Source of the DNA: Bacteroidota bacterium
Lineage (GTDB): Bacteria; Bacteroidota; Ignavibacteria; Kryptoniales; JAKASW01
Direction: 5' to 3'
DNA length: 64,000 nt
Assembly (NCBI GenBank): GCA_023381615.1
Contig: JAMCQL010000065.1
Location: 1 to 64,000 of the forward strand
In this document: positions 63,651-64,000 of the stretch, one piece after another
Position numbering within the stretch: the stretch's first letter is position 1
Layout: each line of letters opens with the position of its first letter
Made by a program: the position numbers and the translations under genes
Notes under the pieces: model-generated
What the model was told of the DNA's origin: nothing
Database searches by the model: none
Seen by the model: only the letters and a program-made list of their open reading frames with translations

Positions 63651-64000
63651 TTGAAGAAAACACTTTTCGTACTATCACTCAGTTTACTGATCGCTGCATG
63701 TCAAAAGGCTGATAATGTCATAATCGACAGCTCGCAGCCAATCAACGTGCAACTGACATACTTTGACAAAGACAGCATCGACATTGCCCGGTATATCAGC
63801 AATACTTCAACAAAACCAACGATTAGCGACAGCTTTCAAGTGGTCTTAAGCTCAACACAGAATTTTGCATATCTTGATGTGAAAGTAGAAAACGATTCCG
63901 GCATGACCTTGAATGATGTTTCGTATTCTACTGCCGCGGGGCGCTTAGTATCAGGAACGATTACGACAGCCTTTTCAAATGTTTACGTCGGCGATATTAC
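63651..64000 (+). CDS. lipoprotein, 5' part (cut by window end)
   Basis: A frame opening at TTG 63651, two bases after the protease stop and preceded by GAGGT, which reads to the window edge without a stop (116 residues). It starts KKTLFVLSLSLLIAACQKAD, a signal peptide with the lipobox LIAAC, and continues with beta-rich phrases such as SFQVVLSSTQNFAYLDVKVE. I do not recognise the family. The protein would be an envelope lipoprotein, coupled to the M50 protease gene. Confidence 0.75.
   Translation, partial: MKKTLFVLSLSLLIAACQKADNVIIDSSQPINVQLTYFDKDSIDIARYISNTSTKPTISDSFQVVLSSTQNFAYLDVKVENDSGMTLNDVSYSTAAGRLVSGTITTAFSNVYVGDI

Overview
The window looks like a chromosomal segment from a Bacteroidota/FCB-group bacterium, most likely Ignavibacteria, Kryptonia or a close relative. 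I infer this from gene content: a TonB-dependent receptor fragment, a GWxTD-domain secreted protein, DUF2723 and a Bacteroidetes-type promoter candidate in front of rpmB. No rRNA marker is present, so the placement is an inference. No rRNA, tRNA, CRISPR array, transposase or phage gene was recognised.

Layout. 1-9.0 kb is mixed: the 3' half of a TonB-dependent receptor, a class V aminotransferase, an amino-acid permease, a small membrane protein, then a + strand run of GWxTD protein, pdxA, a methyltransferase and an FtsE-type ATPase. 9.1-21.2 kb is a - strand housekeeping block: a NifU-like protein, Mrp/ApbC, a GH114-like protein, two acyl-CoA dehydrogenases, MeaB, a GalE-like epimerase, purD, a glycosyltransferase, an M24 peptidase and guaB. 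A 600-base spacer full of hairpins follows, then an SDR and a CBS-domain protein. 23.2-30.4 kb (-) is a seven-gene efflux operon: TetR regulator, HlyD-type lipoprotein, ATPase, TolC-type porin, second ATPase and two ABC-2 permeases. 30.5-48.6 kb (-) is a Wzx/Wzy-type surface polysaccharide locus running from rfbB through nucleotide-sugar enzymes, Wzz, a ligase/polymerase, a flippase and glycosyltransferases to a priming transferase and a DegT aminotransferase. 49.3-55.3 kb holds rpmB (+) and a - strand run pgsA-pgpA-cinA-thpR-recA-recX-AI-2E transporter. 55.4-64 kb (+) holds an M20 amidohydrolase, glnE, a DUF2723 membrane protein, a GT2, an M50 protease and the start of a lipoprotein gene cut by the window edge.

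The most unusual signal is a set of short palindromic repeats that occur both between genes and, in frame, inside conserved genes. A family with core CCGAAGGATCC has copies in spacers (10.58, 48.90 and 48.98 kb) and inside meaB, recA, thpR and cinA. In cinA it accounts neatly for a six-residue insertion in the linker between the two domains. A second, GCTATCAGC-type repeat makes up an extra block of about 25 residues in the UDP-GlcNAc 2-epimerase and also fills the spacer upstream of an ABC gene. Further hairpin clusters lie at 4.84, 21.3, 23.14 and 48.8 kb. This resembles the protein-invading palindromic elements known from Rickettsia, but no mobilising enzyme is visible here. I found no clearly new multi-gene system; the repeat biology is the best candidate for follow-up.
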